NCBI GenBank assembly: GCA_964389305.1
Contig: CAYMEK010000011.1
Span: forward strand, 17,467 to 81,466
Direction of reading: 5' to 3'
Length of the DNA: 64,000 bases
Source of the DNA: CAYMEK01 sp964389305
GTDB lineage: Bacteria; Spirochaetota; Spirochaetia; SZUA-6; DRHE01
The translations under genes and the position numbers were made by a program. The notes below the pieces were generated by a model. The model saw only the letters and a list, made by a program, of their open reading frames with translations. It was not told the origin of the DNA and searched no databases. Positions 17,370-24,879 of the stretch are shown here, piece by piece. How positions within the stretch are numbered: the first letter of the stretch is position 1; each line of letters begins with the position of its first letter.

Positions 17370-17384
17370 TTCACCCTCCTTGAA
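17370..17384 (-). promoter_or_regulatory. CsrA-type hairpin over the flaB2 ribosome-binding site
   Basis: On the minus strand TTCA-AGGAGGG-TGAA ends directly at the start codon. The loop exposes AGGAGG, and with the preceding A gives AAGGA, matching the ANGGA core bound by CsrA. The stem is only 4 bp, weaker than in flaB1. Confidence 0.5.
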
Positions 17385-17494
17385 TTGACGAGAAAGGCCT
17401 CCATTGCCTTTCTTTCCGCATGCCGACAGGAATTACGGAGTCGCTCGCGCGTTTCCCCGCGTCCGTTCCCTTTTTTTCTCCCCTGTCCGGCACG

Positions 17495-17555
17495 GCGTTG
17501 CCCGATCTCGCTTCAGCCGAGCTTTCAAAGCCCGGCTGATGAGATCGGAACAACG
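17495..17555. other. Large imperfect hairpin in the flaB1-flaB2 intergenic region
   Basis: Paired segments CGTTG/CAACG, CCGATCTC/GAGATCGG and CAGCCG/CGGCTG nest around the loop AGCTTTCAAAGCC. It follows flaB1 by about 70 bases on the minus strand, but the run after it is A-rich, not T-rich, so it is not a standard terminator. It may be an mRNA processing or stability element, since flaB2 has no obvious promoter of its own. Confidence 0.5.
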
Positions 17556-17627
17556 CTATGCCTCGGCACCGTCAGGAGGGTGACCAGCTTTCAAAGATCA
17601 AACGGATCTACTTACAAGTATAACCCT

Positions 17628-18488
17628 TTACCCGAGTAGCTGCAACACGGTCTGTGGCATCAGGTTAGCCTGCGCCAGCATAGCCATAGAGGCCTGCAGC
17701 AGTATCGAGTTCTTGGTGAACTTGACGACTTCCTCGGCCATGTCGGCATCCCGGATACGCGACTCGGCGGCCTGCATGTTCTCCGCGCCGACCGCCAAAC
17801 CCTTCATGGTGTGTTCCATTCGGTTTTGATACGCTCCCAGATCCGCTCGCTGCCGGTTGACCACCTTGAGGGCCTCGTCCAGCACGCCGATAGCCCGGTT
17901 AGCCTGGTCGGGTGTGGACACGGAGATGATCTCTCCGGTAATCGCCTGTTTGACTCCGAGGCCTTCTGCGGTCATGGTGCCTATGTACACCCGCTCCCTC
18001 TGGCCCATGTTGGCCCCGATATGAAACCACATCGAAGCGGTAACCAGGTTCTCACCGCTTTCCCGTGCAAAGCGTCCTGTGAGCATGTTCATGCCGTTGA
18101 ATTGTGCATGTGAGGCGATCCGATCGATTTCGTCGACCAGGGCGGATACCTCCACCTGGATCTGCATGCGATCTTCGTCAGAGTAGATGCCGTTGGCAGC
18201 CTGGACGGCCAGTTCGCGCAGTCTCTGGATGATGTCCTGGCTCTCCTGCAAGTAACCTTCGGTGGTCTGGATGAAGGAGATGCCGTCCATGGTGTTTTTC
18301 TCGGCTCTGAGCAGACCGCTGATCTGACTGCGCATCTTCTCCGACACGGCCAGGCCCGAGGCGTCGTCTCCAGCGCGGGTGATGCGCAGGCCCGAGGACA
18401 GCTTCTCCAGGTTCTTGTCCAGGGCCCAGGTGTTCATCTTTTCCTGGCGTGCGGCGAAGAGCGCGCTCATGTTGTGGTTGATTATCAT
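17628..18488 (-). CDS. flaB: Flagellin FlaB (first copy)
   Basis: 286 aa, starting MIINHNMSALFAARQEKMNT at ATG 18488; the frame upstream to 18524 is leader. It shares the conserved ends with flaB2 (KLSSGLRITRAGDDASGLAV, LRELAVQAANGIYSDEDRMQ, ADLGAYQNRMEHTMKGLAVG, ANLMPQTVLQLLG). Two FlaB paralogues are typical of spirochaetes, whose filaments mix several FlaB subunits under a FlaA sheath; flaA is not in this window. The roughly 190-base leader holds two GGA-loop hairpins and a sigma-28-like promoter, so transcription and translation both appear flagellum-controlled. Confidence 0.95.
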   Translation of the reverse strand: MIINHNMSALFAARQEKMNTWALDKNLEKLSSGLRITRAGDDASGLAVSEKMRSQISGLLRAEKNTMDGISFIQTTEGYLQESQDIIQRLRELAVQAANGIYSDEDRMQIQVEVSALVDEIDRIASHAQFNGMNMLTGRFARESGENLVTASMWFHIGANMGQRERVYIGTMTAEGLGVKQAITGEIISVSTPDQANRAIGVLDEALKVVNRQRADLGAYQNRMEHTMKGLAVGAENMQAAESRIRDADMAEEVVKFTKNSILLQASMAMLAQANLMPQTVLQLLG

Positions 18489-18489
18489 T

Positions 18490-18534
18490 GTTTCCTCCGT
18501 GAAACATGGAATGCGTCGGGGCATCCCTGCCCGA
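18490..18534 (-). promoter_or_regulatory. Two CsrA-type hairpins in the flaB1 leader
   Basis: Site 2 (18490-18505): GTTTC-ACGGAG-GAAAC, a perfect 5-bp stem whose six-base loop contains ACGGA and is the ribosome site itself. Site 1 (18516-18534): TCGGGC-AGGGAT-GCCCCGA, a 6-bp stem with one bulged C and AGGGA in a six-base loop. Both match the ANGGA-in-hexaloop form preferred by CsrA. The two GGA triplets are 28 bases apart, suitable for bridging by one dimer. Confidence 0.7.
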
Positions 18535-18542
18535 ACTCTTTG

Positions 18543-18561
18543 CTGACGCCGAAGGCGTCAG
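18543..18561 (-). other. Stable hairpin with UUCG-type loop in the flaB1 leader
   Basis: CTGACGCC-TTC-GGCGTCAG on the minus strand is a perfect 8-bp stem; taking one pair into the loop gives the extra-stable C(UUCG)G form. No T-run follows, so it is not a terminator. It may stabilise the abundant flagellin mRNA or insulate the CsrA sites. Confidence 0.6.
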
Positions 18562-18680
18562 AGCTTCTTCGATTGTTTTTCTTTTCCCCTAAACCTCCCT
18601 GCAAAAAAGACGATATGTAGATATAGAGAGTCTGCGATCTCCTCCCCGGGTTGTAGAGACCGGAAATACCCTCAATCCTT

Positions 18681-18707
18681 TCATCGTCAACGGGGCCTTT
18701 AAAGTTA
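18681..18707 (-). promoter_or_regulatory. Sigma-28 (FliA) promoter candidate for flaB1
   Basis: On the minus strand TAACTTTA (18700-18707), 11 bases, GACGATGA (18681-18688). Compared with the sigma-28 form TAAAGTTT-N11-GCCGATAA, the -10 matches six of eight and the spacing is exact; the -35 match is partial. It predicts a leader of about 190 bases. Confidence 0.45.
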
Positions 18708-18766
18708 ATTTTTTTTCTTCGAAGCGAATTTCTGGCCGCGTGCGCAGTACTGCAACTGGAGCAGAT

Positions 18767-19879
18767 TCAACGGCCGGGGGCCAGTATTTCCAGGTAGTGG
18801 AGAGCCAGGGGGTCTCCGGGCTCACGGGTAAGGACTCGGCGGAACAACTCCGAGGCCTTCTCCTTATCTCCGCTCTTAAGTGACAGGATCCCCAGATTGG
18901 AGAGCAGCTTGACATTATCAGGCTCTATCCGCAGAGCTTCCAGCAGACGCGTACGGCTGCGCTCGATCTCTCCCAACTCCATCAGACAGATGGCCAGCTC
19001 GTTGAGAGTATCGGGGTTGTTCGGTTCCAGCTCGACGGCTTTCTGAAGCGACTGACTGGCTTCTGCAAACTTGCCCGAGCGGCGCTCGGCCCAGCCCAAC
19101 AGGAACCAGGCGTTCCAGATCCGTGGGTGTTCTTCCAACAGCGGCCGCATCTTCTCTATGGCCTGCTGCTCCCGGCCCATCTTGATGGCGTCGTAGGCCT
19201 CGACGCAGGTCGCTTCGATGCGCTGCAGGGCGTCCAGCTCGCCTCGTAGTCTTTCGATCTCGGCCGCTTTCTGCGGGTCCCGATTCAGGGACAGGAAGCT
19301 GTCGAAATGCTGCCTGGCTTTGTCCAGACTGCGCCGCCTGAGGTAGAAATGGGCGAAGTTGAAGTGGGAGACCGCTGACTGCGGATCGGCGCTGAGAGCC
19401 TGCTTATACTGGCTGAAAGCCAGCTCCTCGTACTTCTCACTGTCCTCGTGCAGGCCGCTGGATTGCAGGCTTCTGGCTTTTTCCTCGTAGACCAGCGCCA
19501 GGTTGTTCCTGGACGAAGCGCAGTCGGGAAACAGGCCGACCAGGGCCCGAAAGATCTCAATGGCCAGATCGAGCTCTCCCTGTTTGCTTTTCAGGATTCC
19601 CGCCTGCGTGAACTCCTCTTTGATCTGTGGATTGACGGCCAGGACAAAACGACGGTAGTAATCGGTATGTTCGTTCTCACCGTCATAGGCGAGCACTTTG
19701 AGCATTGCCGATATGATCGCCTCCCAGCTAATATTGCTCGGCTTCCAGTCCTCGAGTCCCGGAGGGAGCTCTACGGGAAGTCGCACCGCCGGATCCAGCG
19801 TGAAGTCGCCGATCGAGCGGGTATTAAGAGAATCAATGGAGATGTAATGTATATTCGAAAGGGGATTCGAGTCGCCCAT
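18767..19879 (-). CDS. TPR-repeat protein upstream of the flagellin genes
   Basis: 370 aa from ATG 19879; the frame extends upstream only through a GC-rich tandem repeat. No signal peptide. After a ~100-residue N-terminal region it consists of tetratricopeptide units: ELDLAIEIFRALVGLFPDCA, YKQALSADPQSAVSHFNFAH, FAEASQSLQKAVELEPNNPD, RTRLLEALRIEPDNVKLLSN, ASELFRRVLTREPGDPLALH. TPRs form protein-binding solenoids. Its place between a PilZ gene and the flagellins suggests a flagellar assembly or chaperone role, but this is inference from context only. Confidence 0.8.
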   Translation of the reverse strand: MGDSNPLSNIHYISIDSLNTRSIGDFTLDPAVRLPVELPPGLEDWKPSNISWEAIISAMLKVLAYDGENEHTDYYRRFVLAVNPQIKEEFTQAGILKSKQGELDLAIEIFRALVGLFPDCASSRNNLALVYEEKARSLQSSGLHEDSEKYEELAFSQYKQALSADPQSAVSHFNFAHFYLRRRSLDKARQHFDSFLSLNRDPQKAAEIERLRGELDALQRIEATCVEAYDAIKMGREQQAIEKMRPLLEEHPRIWNAWFLLGWAERRSGKFAEASQSLQKAVELEPNNPDTLNELAICLMELGEIERSRTRLLEALRIEPDNVKLLSNLGILSLKSGDKEKASELFRRVLTREPGDPLALHYLEILAPGR

Positions 19880-19924
19880 ATTCTCAATGTAGGATTGCCC
19901 GCTGTGAGGGTCAAGGGGAATTGC

Positions 19925-20045
19925 CGGCCGGGGCGAGCCCCTACCAGCCGGGGCTAGCTGCGCTGCCACCCGTGGCGAGCCCCTACCAGCCGGGGCTAGC
20001 TGCGCTGCCACCCGTGGCGAGCCCCCTACCAGTCGGGGCAGGTCG
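19925..20045. repeat. Tandem repeat, 42 bp unit, about 2.7 copies
   Basis: Copies of GGCGAGCCCCTACCAGCCGG, continuing GGCTAGCTGCGCTGCCACCCGT, begin at 19932, 19974 and 20016 (period 42). Each unit contains an inverted pair AGCCCC...GGGGCT that can form a hairpin. It fills the 176-base gap between the PilZ and TPR genes and leaves no room for a clean ribosome site, so it may act as a transcript-stability or attenuation element. Confidence 0.85.
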
Positions 20046-20055
20046 CCCGGCAGCT

Positions 20056-20868
20056 TTAGAGATGGGGTTGCCGCATGTTCCGCAGGTAACCGTTGAGAAT
20101 CATCTTGTAGCTCATCGGTATCTTGTCCTCCAGGAAGCGGATACCGAGAGCACCGATATCGCTGCGGCCGACCACCTCCTCGTAGCGTACAGCCGTACCC
20201 GGGACGAGCACTTTGGTCCTTTCGGATATGAAGGAGGGTTGGAGGATCACGGTCTTGCCGACATCGCCTTCTCCCGTTCCCAACAGCAGTACCTTGGCCC
20301 CCGAAAAGGACAGGTCGCGGATGATGCATCGCTTCGCCTGTTCGTTCACTATGATGGCCGCCTCTTTGCTCTCCAGTCCCAGGGCTTTTATTGCGGCTGG
20401 ATTGATGTCGATGCGGTCTTCCTTCCTGCGCTCGAAATTGGCGTTCGCTTCGAGGATCTTCCCCAGGAGCTCTATCAGATCATCGGGAGGTTTAGCGGTG
20501 TACTCTACCGTCAGGAAGTACAAGTCCGGCATGGAGGCGTTGTAGAAGGTGTAGTTGGTAATCTTGCCGGCGACGAAAAAGAACAGCGGCTCAGACTTGT
20601 CTTCCCTTCCGAAGGCAAAGCGCAGGGCCACGGTATTGTTAGCCCGCCGTAGCTTCTGCATGGCTGTCTGCCCCAGATTGGCAACGACCTTGGCCGCCAC
20701 CATCGAGGCCGAATAGATTACGCACGGAAACTGATCGCCGTGGCATTTGAGGTACACCTCTCGCGGCATGAGCTTCAACACCCGGATGATCTGCTTGTTG
20801 AAGCTTATCTGTTTCTCTTTATAGTTGTTGTAATATTTTAGCAGCTGCTGTCCGGTCGTCAGAGCCAT
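20056..20868 (-). CDS. plzA: PlzA-like PilZ domain c-di-GMP receptor
   Basis: 270 aa, no membrane segment. The N-terminal ~140 residues form a PilZN3-like domain (QLLKYYNNYKEKQISFNKQI, VYLKCHGDQFPCVIYSASMV). The C-terminal PilZ domain carries RRKEDR (RxxxR) and IIRDLSFSGAKVLLLG (D/NxSxxG), the c-di-GMP contacts. This two-domain layout is that of spirochaete PlzA, which links c-di-GMP to motility and host or environmental adaptation. It is the first gene of the minus-strand cluster leading into flaB, behind a strong promoter (20915-20944). Confidence 0.85.
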   Translation of the reverse strand: MALTTGQQLLKYYNNYKEKQISFNKQIIRVLKLMPREVYLKCHGDQFPCVIYSASMVAAKVVANLGQTAMQKLRRANNTVALRFAFGREDKSEPLFFFVAGKITNYTFYNASMPDLYFLTVEYTAKPPDDLIELLGKILEANANFERRKEDRIDINPAAIKALGLESKEAAIIVNEQAKRCIIRDLSFSGAKVLLLGTGEGDVGKTVILQPSFISERTKVLVPGTAVRYEEVVGRSDIGALGIRFLEDKIPMSYKMILNGYLRNMRQPHL

Positions 20869-20914
20869 TGCCTAAACTCATCGGGATTCGAGGGGTGTGT
20901 ACTCAACGTCCGCT

Positions 20915-20944
20915 ACTATAGTACAATGCCGCAGGCCCTGTCAA
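20915..20944 (-). promoter_or_regulatory. Sigma-70 promoter of the PilZ-TPR operon
   Basis: TTGACA (20939-20944), an 18-base spacer and TATAGT (20915-20920) on the minus strand, 47 bases upstream of the PilZ start. -35 consensus, -10 five of six. Confidence 0.75.
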
Positions 20945-21010
20945 TGAAAACGGCTGTTTTTTACGCCGGACTGAAGACGCCCGGCGTAGAAGTTTACGAA
21001 GGGGTAGAAC

Positions 21011-22009
21011 GTGCGTAGTTATTCGGTGTTCGGTTTGGGCAATCCCCTGCTGGACTTTATAGCACCCGTCGATTTCGCCCTGCTGGATTGCCTTCCCGTA
21101 CGAAAAGGCACGATGAATCTGGTCGACCAGGCGGGCATGGAAGAGGTACTGGCAAGCATCGACGGGTACACAAATATACCGGGCGGCAGTGCGGCCAACA
21201 CGCTGAGGGGGATCTCCTGGCTTGATCGGGATGGGGTCCTAGACCCGTTGTTGTTCTGCGGCGCCGTTGGTCCCGACGCCCGGGGAGCAAGCTATACTCG
21301 TTTCCTCCAGCAGGCGGGGATCGCGGTGCAGGCTATTGCCAAACGGCTTCCCACCGGCTGTTCCGTTATACTGGTGACTCCCGACCACGAACGCACCATG
21401 TGCACCTATCTGGGAGCCTGCAGGGAATACGGGGTTTCGGATCTGGACATGAGCGCCATCGATCGGGCGGCGCTTTTTTACGCTACCGGATACATGTGGG
21501 ATACTGCTAACCAGAAGCAGGCGGTAAAGGCCGCCATGGTCCGCAGCCGGAAAAGGGGACTGAAGGTCTGTTTCGATCTTGCCGACCCTTTCGTGGTACG
21601 CCGCTTCCACGACGAGTTCCTGTCCTGGTTACCCTCCAGGGTCGACGTGCTGTTCGGGAATCGGGATGAGTTCAGGATCATGTTCGGAGAGGAGCTCGAG
21701 GACAGGCAGTTACTCGAACAGGCTGCCCGGATCAGCCCGGTGGTGCTTATGAAGGTGGGCTGCGATGGCTGCTACGTGGGAGAGGGGGAAGACATCCGCC
21801 AGGTGGAGGGATTCTGCGTTCAGTCTCGCGATACAACGGCGGCCGGCGATTGCTTTTCAGCCGCTTTCATCTACGGGATGATGCTGGGATATTCCTGCCT
21901 CCAGTCGGCCAGGCTGGCCAACCGTCTGGCCGCCGCCATCGTAACGGTCTTGGGCTGTGACTTCACTCGTCTGGACAGGAACCAGATCGTACGGGAAGGA
22001 TTATCCTGA
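21011..22009 (+). CDS. PfkB-family carbohydrate/nucleoside kinase
   Basis: 332 aa from GTG 21011 behind GAAGGGG. Ribokinase fold with N-terminal GLGNPLLDFIAPVD, the substrate motif NIPGGSAANTLRGISWLDRD, and the C-terminal signature SRDTTAAGDCFSAAFIYGMM containing the catalytic Asp and anion hole. The overall look (GNPLLD, GGSAANT, the CTYLGACREY insert) is closest to the adenosine-kinase branch, but the sugar cannot be fixed. It phosphorylates a small sugar or nucleoside in the cytosol. Its last 47 bases overlap the end of the convergent histidine kinase gene. Confidence 0.88.
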   Translation: MRSYSVFGLGNPLLDFIAPVDFALLDCLPVRKGTMNLVDQAGMEEVLASIDGYTNIPGGSAANTLRGISWLDRDGVLDPLLFCGAVGPDARGASYTRFLQQAGIAVQAIAKRLPTGCSVILVTPDHERTMCTYLGACREYGVSDLDMSAIDRAALFYATGYMWDTANQKQAVKAAMVRSRKRGLKVCFDLADPFVVRRFHDEFLSWLPSRVDVLFGNRDEFRIMFGEELEDRQLLEQAARISPVVLMKVGCDGCYVGEGEDIRQVEGFCVQSRDTTAAGDCFSAAFIYGMMLGYSCLQSARLANRLAAAIVTVLGCDFTRLDRNQIVREGLS

Positions 22010-23540
22010 ACTCGTTTTTACCCGGCTCTGAAAATACCTGAAGAGATCCGTGGTGCTCCTCGACGATTTTCTTGCAGATCGTCAGACCTAGTCCCGTACC
22101 GCAGTCCTTCTTGTACGAGAAGAAGGGATCGAACAGCCTTGGTAAAAGCTCCGATGGGATCTGCGGTCCATTGTTGATGAAACAGATATTTATCGTATCC
22201 TTTTGGGCTGTCGAGACTACCTGAATGCAGCGCCTGCCGTCCACGCTTTGAAGATACTCCCGGGCGTTTTGAAACAGGTTGATAAACACCTTCTTCAGTT
22301 TTTTCCTGTCTCCCGCCAGGCTGTGCAGCCCGTTCAGCGATATCTCGGTGCTGATGTTCTCTTTCTTGAAGCTGAGATCGAAAAGCTCCACGATTTCGCT
22401 GACCAGGGAGTGCAGATCGATGGTGGTGATGTCAAGGTGTGTTTCACCCTTGGAAAAAGAAAGCAGCTCCTCCACCAGATCGATCAGCCGCCTGACCTCC
22501 TGGTTGATAATCCCGGCGAACTCCTCCCGTTGGGCCGGTCCCAGGTCGGCCTGGAGTAGAGAAACGAATCCCATGATCGTGGCCAGGGGTCCTTTCAGAT
22601 CGTGGATGATCATGCTGGCCATTTGACCGAGCAGGAATAGCTGCTCCCTCTTCATCTCCTGCCGCTGGACATGGTAGCTGTACAGTACCGAAGAGACCAC
22701 GTGGGAAGCCGCCTCGGCAAAGGGCAGCTCCTCCGAATCGAGCGGAGAGCTTGCCGCGAACAGGAAGGCCAGACAGCCGAAATGGGTACCTTGAAACACG
22801 AGTGGCAGAACGCAGAGATTGCGGTCCCCTGGTAAAACGGCAAGATATGGGACTTCCATCTCCCGTATATCGATCTGACTTACGAGCTCCTCTATTATCC
22901 CATCCTGCTGCCCGTCCGTTTCCCTCCCGTGAACGTTAAGTGACTCCCCGCTGCCTTCGCAGTAGAATCCGTAGTCGGCTCCCAGCTCTCTTTTCAGCCG
23001 CTCGATGACCTTGGCTGCTATGCTTTCTATATCGCGCAGGCCCTTGAGCTCCAGCTGCAGTTCATTCAGAAACCGTAGCTCTTCGACTTTTCTGCGCAGG
23101 AGTTGATTCTGCCTGTCCAGGGAGGCAATGAGAGCGCGGTTCTTTCGCCTCAGCTCGTATATCTCCAGGGCATTGCGGATGGTAGCCGAGACCTCGTCGA
23201 CGTCCCACGGCTTGCTCAGGTAGCGATAGACGGCTCCCCGGTTGATGGCGTCGATTACCACATCGATATCGGAATACCCGGTAACCAGCACTCGCACCGT
23301 TTCCGGGTACTCTTGGGCCACGGCCTCGAGAAGCTGGATACCGTTCATTCCGGGCATCCGCTGGTCGGCAAACAGCACCTGTACGGGCTGGCGGGCAAGG
23401 ATATCCAGGGCTTGGGATCCCGATTCGGCGGTCAGGATGTTGTATTTCTCCTCGAAGAAGGATCGAAACAGGTAGAGGTTTTGGGGCTCGTCGTCGACAT
23501 AGAGAAGATTTACTTCCCCGGCAAGAGGTTCTCGGGACAT
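21963..23540 (-). CDS. Receiver-GAF-histidine kinase hybrid sensor
   Basis: 525 aa. N-terminal receiver (residues ~10-125): acidic pocket YVDDEP, phospho-acceptor VLFADQRMPGMNG and Lys in RYLSKPWD. A short coiled coil and a GAF domain (~165-295) follow. The kinase core has the H-box MIIHDLKGPLATIMGFVSL, N-box FINLFQNAREYL and G-boxes in DCGTGLGLTICKKIVEEHHG. There are no membrane segments, so it is a cytosolic kinase controlled by phosphorylation of its own receiver plus a GAF ligand. No cognate regulator gene is adjacent. The gene follows the 6S RNA directly and has only a weak ribosome site; it overlaps pfkB by 47 bases. Confidence 0.92.
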   Translation of the reverse strand: MSREPLAGEVNLLYVDDEPQNLYLFRSFFEEKYNILTAESGSQALDILARQPVQVLFADQRMPGMNGIQLLEAVAQEYPETVRVLVTGYSDIDVVIDAINRGAVYRYLSKPWDVDEVSATIRNALEIYELRRKNRALIASLDRQNQLLRRKVEELRFLNELQLELKGLRDIESIAAKVIERLKRELGADYGFYCEGSGESLNVHGRETDGQQDGIIEELVSQIDIREMEVPYLAVLPGDRNLCVLPLVFQGTHFGCLAFLFAASSPLDSEELPFAEAASHVVSSVLYSYHVQRQEMKREQLFLLGQMASMIIHDLKGPLATIMGFVSLLQADLGPAQREEFAGIINQEVRRLIDLVEELLSFSKGETHLDITTIDLHSLVSEIVELFDLSFKKENISTEISLNGLHSLAGDRKKLKKVFINLFQNAREYLQSVDGRRCIQVVSTAQKDTINICFINNGPQIPSELLPRLFDPFFSYKKDCGTGLGLTICKKIVEEHHGSLQVFSEPGKNEFRIILPVRSGSCPDE

Positions 23541-23554
23541 CTTAGTTCAAGTAA

Positions 23555-23742
23555 AAGCCCCACTCATGCCGTCCGGAGAAGCATCCTCTTGAACCGACTG
23601 ACTGTTCAAGTGGGTTTCCGCATCGGAGAATCGCGTTACCCGGCACCAACCGGGAAACACTCAAGACTCCGAGATTTGGAATCCCAGGAGGTTGGTTTGA
23701 CCCAAGAAGATTAAAAAATCTCCTCGCGAACACAGCAGGGCT
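23555..23742 (-). ncRNA. ssrS: 6S RNA
   Basis: About 185 nt on the minus strand, starting at the zapA stop. The ends pair: 5' AGCCCTGCTGTG against 3' CATGAGTGGGGCT, followed inward by the conserved asymmetric loop (5' TTCGCGAG, 3' CCGGACGGC). The 3' half contains the diagnostic hairpin CTTGAAC-N9-GTTCAAG after CCCA, placed as in Escherichia coli 6S. A second central hairpin CCCGGTTGGTGCCGGG lies mid-molecule beside the open bubble that mimics a melted promoter. 6S RNA binds sigma-70 RNA polymerase and lowers transcription in stationary phase. Location beside zapA is also the proteobacterial arrangement. Exact ends are estimated. Confidence 0.8.
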
Positions 23743-24043
23743 AGTTTCCCAACAAACTCCTGTCGATCGTATCGATCAGCCGCTCGGTTATCCTCTCGAT
23801 CTCCACGCCCTCGGTGTTGGTGTCGGCGGCCGCCCGCTTCCGGCAGCGCAGCAGCTCATCAACGATGTTCAAGCCTGCCAGAAGGCTGATTTTCAAAGGA
23901 TCATGAGCCTTGAACCTAGACTCCAGCTCCCGGATCTTGCCGGCGAGGTAGTTGACGACCTGTCGTAAATGCAGGTCGTCCCCGTCCGCTTGAACGGTAA
24001 AAGAGGATCCGAGCAGATTGACCTGGACACTGCTCTTTCCCAT
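23741..24043 (-). CDS. zapA: Cell division protein ZapA
   Basis: 100 aa. N-terminal domain SVQVNLLGSSFTVQADGDDL, then HLRQVVNYLAGKIRELESR, matching ZapA, and a C-terminal coiled coil (LLAGLNIVDELLRCRKRAAA). ZapA forms tetramers that cross-link FtsZ filaments in the Z-ring. It starts 12 bases after the coiled-coil gene and lies downstream of rplT. The stop coincides with the start of the 6S RNA, which may be processed from the same transcript. Confidence 0.88.
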   Translation of the reverse strand: MGKSSVQVNLLGSSFTVQADGDDLHLRQVVNYLAGKIRELESRFKAHDPLKISLLAGLNIVDELLRCRKRAAADTNTEGVEIERITERLIDTIDRSLLGN

Positions 24044-24055
24044 GATCGAACGGCC

Positions 24056-24499
24056 CTAAAAGATATCCAGCTCCGGGGAGCCTTCGTCTTCTGCGCTCTC
24101 CTGCCCGGCGCTTTCCGCAGTCGCGGTCTCTGAGGCCGCCTCGGAGGCCGGCGTGCGGTCTCCTTCCTCTTCCCTGTCGGATCCTTCAGTCCGGGGTTCC
24201 TCCTGTACTCCCGGACCTCCTGCGGCTGCGGCCGCCTGTCCGGCATCCTTACCACCGGCATTCTCGCCGATTTCGTCCTCCAGCTCATCCAGGTTCTCGA
24301 GAGCCCGGACGATGCACTGTTCTATCTCTTGCTGATCGCTCTTGAACTCCCCCACCAACTTCTCCAGCTCCTGCATCCTGCCCTGGGCCGAATCCAGCGT
24401 ACTGCGCAGGCTCTGGTTTTCCGCTTTAAGCGATTTGATCAGCTCGACGGCCTGGTTGACCCGCGCCTCGAGCTTCTGGATCTGGTCCAGGCTTATCAT
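24056..24499 (-). CDS. Coiled-coil protein (ZapB-like) with acidic disordered tail
   Basis: 147 aa. Residues 1-75 are a continuous coiled coil (LDQIQKLEARVNQAVELIKS, LRSTLDSAQGRMQELEKLVG). The rest is an Ala/Gly/Glu/Ser-rich disordered tail ending SPELDIF, an acidic motif that may contact an FtsZ-related partner. ATG 24499 overlaps the rplT stop (ATGA), and the gene precedes zapA by 12 bases. The pairing of a short coiled coil with ZapA suggests a ZapB-like division role; this is inferred from context and shape, not from a family match. Confidence 0.6.
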   Translation of the reverse strand: MISLDQIQKLEARVNQAVELIKSLKAENQSLRSTLDSAQGRMQELEKLVGEFKSDQQEIEQCIVRALENLDELEDEIGENAGGKDAGQAAAAAGGPGVQEEPRTEGSDREEEGDRTPASEAASETATAESAGQESAEDEGSPELDIF

Positions 24500-24858
24500 C
24501 GGCTGCCGGCCCCCTCTTTAGCCTTCTCCACAAGTGCTGCGAAGGCGTTGGGATCTTCGATCGCCATATTGGAAAGGGCTTTACGGTTGACAGTGATCCC
24601 GGCCAGGGACAATCCGTGCATAAACTGCGAGTAGCTCATTCCCTGCTGCCGGCACATAGCGGAGATCCGAGTGATCCAGAGAGCGCGGAAGTTACGTTTC
24701 CTATTTCGCCGGTCACGGTAGGCATAAGCCAGGGACTTGGCGACCGCATCTTTGGCGGTCCGAAACAGGTTGCTGCGCCGCCCCCAGTAGCCTTTGGCGT
24801 GCTTGAGCAGCTTCTGCCTGCGCTTCTTTCTCCTTGTTCCATCAATCGCTCGTGACAT
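24496..24858 (-). CDS. rplT: 50S ribosomal protein L20
   Basis: 120 aa, highly basic. RRKKRRQKLLKHAKGYWGRR, FRTAKDAVAKSLAYAYRDRR, FRALWITRISAMCRQQGMSY and SQFMHGLSLAGITVNRKALS are canonical for L20, which binds 23S rRNA early in 50S assembly. It is third in infC-rpmI-rplT, an operon often autoregulated by L20. The stop overlaps the next gene start by four bases. Confidence 0.97.
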   Translation of the reverse strand: MSRAIDGTRRKKRRQKLLKHAKGYWGRRSNLFRTAKDAVAKSLAYAYRDRRNRKRNFRALWITRISAMCRQQGMSYSQFMHGLSLAGITVNRKALSNMAIEDPNAFAALVEKAKEGAGSR

Positions 24859-24879
24859 TTCCTTGTGCTCCTACATCCG

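Noticed and set aside
17469..17555. Rho-independent terminator between the two flagellin genes
   Set aside because: On the transcribed minus strand the hairpin is followed by A residues, not T; listed as a hairpin of unknown role instead.
19921..20652. 243-codon plus-strand frame opposite the PlzA-like gene
   Set aside because: It starts in the 42-bp repeat and is antisense to a convincing PilZ protein.
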